DNA from: Mesorhizobium sp. C432A
GTDB taxonomy: Bacteria; Pseudomonadota; Alphaproteobacteria; Rhizobiales; Rhizobiaceae
Length of the DNA stretch: 64,000 bases
NCBI RefSeq assembly: GCF_030323145.1
Contig: NZ_CP100470.1
Span: 186,001 to 250,000, forward strand
Direction of reading: 5' to 3'
The notes beneath the pieces are model-generated. The model was given only the letters and a program-made list of their open reading frames with translations, was not told where the DNA came from and made no database searches. Position numbers and translations under genes: made by a program. Positions 62,023 to 64,000 of this stretch are shown one piece after another (position 1 is the first letter of the stretch; each line of letters begins with the position of its first letter).

Positions 62023-62264
62023 CAGGAATGTCCCCACATCTCGTCGATCTCATCCTTAGTCAAATCCCTGCCGCCGCTTCCCGCCTTGGCCTTCAGATCG
62101 TTCGATATGGCGGCCAGCCGCTCAGCCAGCGGAACCTGTTCACGTTCGCGCTGAAGCTCGGATTCGAGCGCTTCGATCACCGCTTCGGTCAAGGAAATCT
62201 TTCGCTTTTCGGCAAGCTGCCGGGCGAGGTCACGGGCGCGCGGGTCTCTGATCTGGAGATTCAT
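62022..62264 (-). CDS. Type II antitoxin, VapB-type (PSK transcription factor family)
   Basis: 80 residues from the ATG at 62264 after GGAGGCTTCC. N-terminal MNLQIRDPRARDLARQLAEK is a ribbon-helix-helix-like or Rv0623-type DNA-binding start, and the C-terminal KDEIDEMWGHS is the toxin-binding tail. It is expected to repress its own promoter at the palindromes at 62286-62316. The pair vapB-vapC reads from right to left. Confidence 0.88.
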   Translation of the reverse strand: MNLQIRDPRARDLARQLAEKRKISLTEAVIEALESELQREREQVPLAERLAAISNDLKAKAGSGGRDLTKDEIDEMWGHS

Positions 62265-62285
62265 TCTGGAAGCCTCCGTTCGCTG

Positions 62286-62316
62286 TCACTACAATATAGT
62301 GATCTTGTCATGACAA
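62286..62316. promoter_or_regulatory. Two palindromes upstream of vapB
   Basis: TCACTA-N5-TAGTGA (62286-62302) and the perfect 12-base TTGTCATGACAA (62305-62316) lie 22 bases upstream of the vapB start, in the space to the oxidoreductase gene end. On the minus strand a TATATT hexamer overlaps the first one. Autoregulation by the VapBC complex is inferred. Confidence 0.65.
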
Positions 62317-62335
62317 AGCCAGAGAGCTGGCCTGT

Positions 62336-63658
62336 TCATGCCATCTCAGCCCCGTAGAGCATATCATCCTGCAGCTTCCGCAAAGCGAACAGCCTCGTCG
62401 TGCGGTCGGGCGTAGCATTGTCGGCGGTGAGCAGTTCGCCCTTCCTCACCGGTTTCAGCACCTTGCCGCCTTCGAGCAGGCCGACCGGCACTGCGCGATT
62501 GGCGCGCGCCTCTTCGACGGTCATGGTCCATGAGCGGTAGCAAGTCTCGCCGATGGCATCGAAGGTCTCGCCCATGGCGAGATCGCGCTTGGCCACCGCG
62601 CAGACCTCGGCGACCGGCCTCGGCAGCGGCACCATGTCTGGCCGGCCATAGAGCATGATGCGCGCCGCGGTCAGCGGCACTTCCAGCGAGGTCAGGTGAT
62701 AAGGCCGGAAGAAGCTGTAGTAGGGGCCGTGGCCTATGTGCAGGTCGTCCATGCGCTCGACGATGCGCGGATGCGTCGCCTCGACGATGACGAACACGCC
62801 GGGCGCCACGCCCTTGCCGATGGTGTAGTCGACAACGCCCTTCTTCGACAGGATGCCGCCATCCGCCTTCGGGATGAGCACATTGGCCAGCTGATCGCGG
62901 TCGGCCTTTGGGCCGTGCATGCCGGGAACGTCTGGGACCAGCCCGGTGGCGTTGGCGATGGCGCACATCTCGACCATGGTTTTGGAACCGTCGACGAATT
63001 CGACCAGCATGCGCGGGTTCATGTTGCGGCGGATCGCTTCCTCGCGATAGTCGTCCGGAACGGCATCGTGGTTGAGCGGGTTGTTCTTGCCCTTGCCAGC
63101 CGAGACGATGGTGTAGCCGAGCGCCGACGCAAATTCGATCAGCTCCATGCAGCTCGACGGCTCGTCGCCGGCGCCGACCGAATAGACGACGCCGAGCCGG
63201 TCTGCCTGCTGCTTGAGGTAGCAGCCGATCGTGACGTCGGCCTCGACATTCATCATCACCAGGTGCTTGCCGTGCTCCATCGCCTTCAAGTCGAAATCGG
63301 CGGCGACACCAGGCTTGCCGGTGGCGTCGATGACGACGTCGATCAGCGGATTGGTGACCAGCATCTCGTTCGTGGTAATGGCGATTTTGCCCGCCTCGAT
63401 CGCCGCGGTGACTTTCGAGCCCCTGTCCGCCTCGACCGCCATCGCCTCGTCGCCATAGGCGATGCGGATGGCGTCACGCGCCGTGTGCGGACGCCGCGTC
63501 GAGATGGCCGCGACCGAGATGCCGGGCATCAGCATGCCTTGCGTGACCAGGTCGGTGCCCATTTCGCCGGAGCCGATGACGCCGATGCGCACCGGGCGTC
63601 CCTCGGCGGCGCGCCTGGCGAGATCGCGGGCCAGTCCGGTCAGGGCGACATTGGTCAT
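62336..63658 (-). CDS. NAD(P)-binding SAF-domain oxidoreductase (homoserine-dehydrogenase-like)
   Basis: 440 residues from the ATG at 63658; the frame is open to 63757. The N terminus has the Rossmann motif VRIGVIGSGEMGTDLVTQG, and DVVIDATGKPGVAADFDLK; the middle has the NAD domain text VYSVGAGDEPSSCMELIEF. The C-terminal part has the SAF domain (about residues 350-430, VCAVAKRDLAMGETFDAIGE). Related proteins act on sugar acids or amino acids, but the reaction is unknown. It is adjacent to but not coupled with VapBC. Confidence 0.82.
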   Translation of the reverse strand: MTNVALTGLARDLARRAAEGRPVRIGVIGSGEMGTDLVTQGMLMPGISVAAISTRRPHTARDAIRIAYGDEAMAVEADRGSKVTAAIEAGKIAITTNEMLVTNPLIDVVIDATGKPGVAADFDLKAMEHGKHLVMMNVEADVTIGCYLKQQADRLGVVYSVGAGDEPSSCMELIEFASALGYTIVSAGKGKNNPLNHDAVPDDYREEAIRRNMNPRMLVEFVDGSKTMVEMCAIANATGLVPDVPGMHGPKADRDQLANVLIPKADGGILSKKGVVDYTIGKGVAPGVFVIVEATHPRIVERMDDLHIGHGPYYSFFRPYHLTSLEVPLTAARIMLYGRPDMVPLPRPVAEVCAVAKRDLAMGETFDAIGETCYRSWTMTVEEARANRAVPVGLLEGGKVLKPVRKGELLTADNATPDRTTRLFALRKLQDDMLYGAEMA

Positions 63659-63811
63659 GCAAGCGTGTCCACGGCTTCTTGATTTGCAGGCGGGAATAGC
63701 AGGGAACGGCGCCGCTTTGCCAACGAAACCGGCGAACACCGGCAATTTCTCCGGCAACAGGCCCGGCCGGTGAGGCCAACCCCGGTAGAGGCTGATTGAC
63801 CCGCCTCGGCG

Positions 63812-64000
63812 TCAAACCACCCTGATATAGCTCGTCATGCCGGTTTTCTGATGTTCGATGATGTGGCAGTGCAGCAGCCAGTCGCCGGGATTGTCGGCGA
63901 CGAAACCGAGCTGAACCTTCTCGTTGGGCTGCATGAGATAGGTGTCGGAGATGACCGGCTGAACCTGGCGTGTCGACGACGACAGCACCTTGAAGCTCAT
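63812..64000 (-). CDS. Multicopper oxidase, C-terminal part (5' end outside window)
   Basis: Only 62 residues are visible; the frame continues past the right edge. They carry the copper motif HCHIIEHQKTGM (H-C-H-x3-H-x4-M), which is the type 1/type 3 copper site of laccase-like and CopA/CueO-type multicopper oxidases, and end TSYIRVV. The enzyme is probably periplasmic, but its N terminus cannot be seen, so export and substrate are open. Confidence 0.8.
   Translation of the reverse strand: MSFKVLSSSTRQVQPVISDTYLMQPNEKVQLGFVADNPGDWLLHCHIIEHQKTGMTSYIRVV

Overview
The window looks like chromosome of a Rhizobiales alphaproteobacterium, most likely Mesorhizobium or a close relative. The support is high-GC coding, Rhizobiales-type palindromic intergenic repeats, a tRNA-His without an encoded G-1, a three-loop CCUCCUCCC small RNA beside a phasin gene, a zwf-pgl-edd Entner-Doudoroff operon, and an XRE/DUF2083-type regulator divergent from isocitrate lyase. 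No phage, plasmid replication, IS or CRISPR sequence was seen. The assignment to genus is inference.

Layout. 1-10148: a catabolic island with a TIM-barrel protein (cut by the left edge), an aspartoacylase-family deacylase, RidA, a D-serine dehydratase/D-threonine aldolase-type PLP enzyme, a lactonase-like amidohydrolase, a complete ribose-type ABC importer and a divergent IclR regulator with two tandem palindromic operators. 10149-12800: a gene-poor stretch with three small-protein genes, three GGAAC-N17-GTT promoters (EcfG general stress sigma) and an internally deleted alcohol dehydrogenase relic. 12900-18109: tRNA-His, the small RNA, phasin, and a 1334-residue PAS histidine kinase preceded by a perfect CtrA box. 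18375-22565: acetoacetate-CoA ligase and AsmA. 22608-26718: putrescine-type ABC importer potFGHI (genes in minus-strand order F, G, H, I). 27145-33306: EamA exporter, DUF2167 protein, the regulator and aceA, and an orphan receiver protein. 33337-37042: HAD phosphatase and a gamma-glutamylputrescine synthetase/oxidase pair, which fits the putrescine importer. 37318-41802: SH3 protein, two tandem Mur-ligase-like paralogues with a C-terminal four-cysteine motif, and an SDR. 42110-46165: zwf-pgl-edd. 46243-50052: VWA protein, GlxA-type AraC regulator, folD. 50407-59528: a surface-polysaccharide cluster (GumC/Wzz-like, flippase, three transferases with 4-base gene overlaps, GT2, Wzy-type polymerase). 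59616-64000: proC, a degenerate metallo-beta-lactamase-fold protein next to a duplicated proC 3-prime relic, VapBC, a SAF-domain oxidoreductase, and the 3-prime end of a multicopper oxidase.

The genes suggest a soil or plant-associated heterotroph. It imports putrescine and an unidentified sugar-like compound, uses the Entner-Doudoroff pathway and glyoxylate bypass, stores polyhydroxybutyrate (phasin, acetoacetate activation), makes an exopolysaccharide and has a CtrA-type cell-cycle circuit. The items that most deserve a second look are the three-loop small RNA beside the phasin gene, the tandem four-cysteine Mur-ligase-like pair, the unassigned catabolic island with its paired operators, and the proC duplication around the degenerate metallo-beta-lactamase gene.
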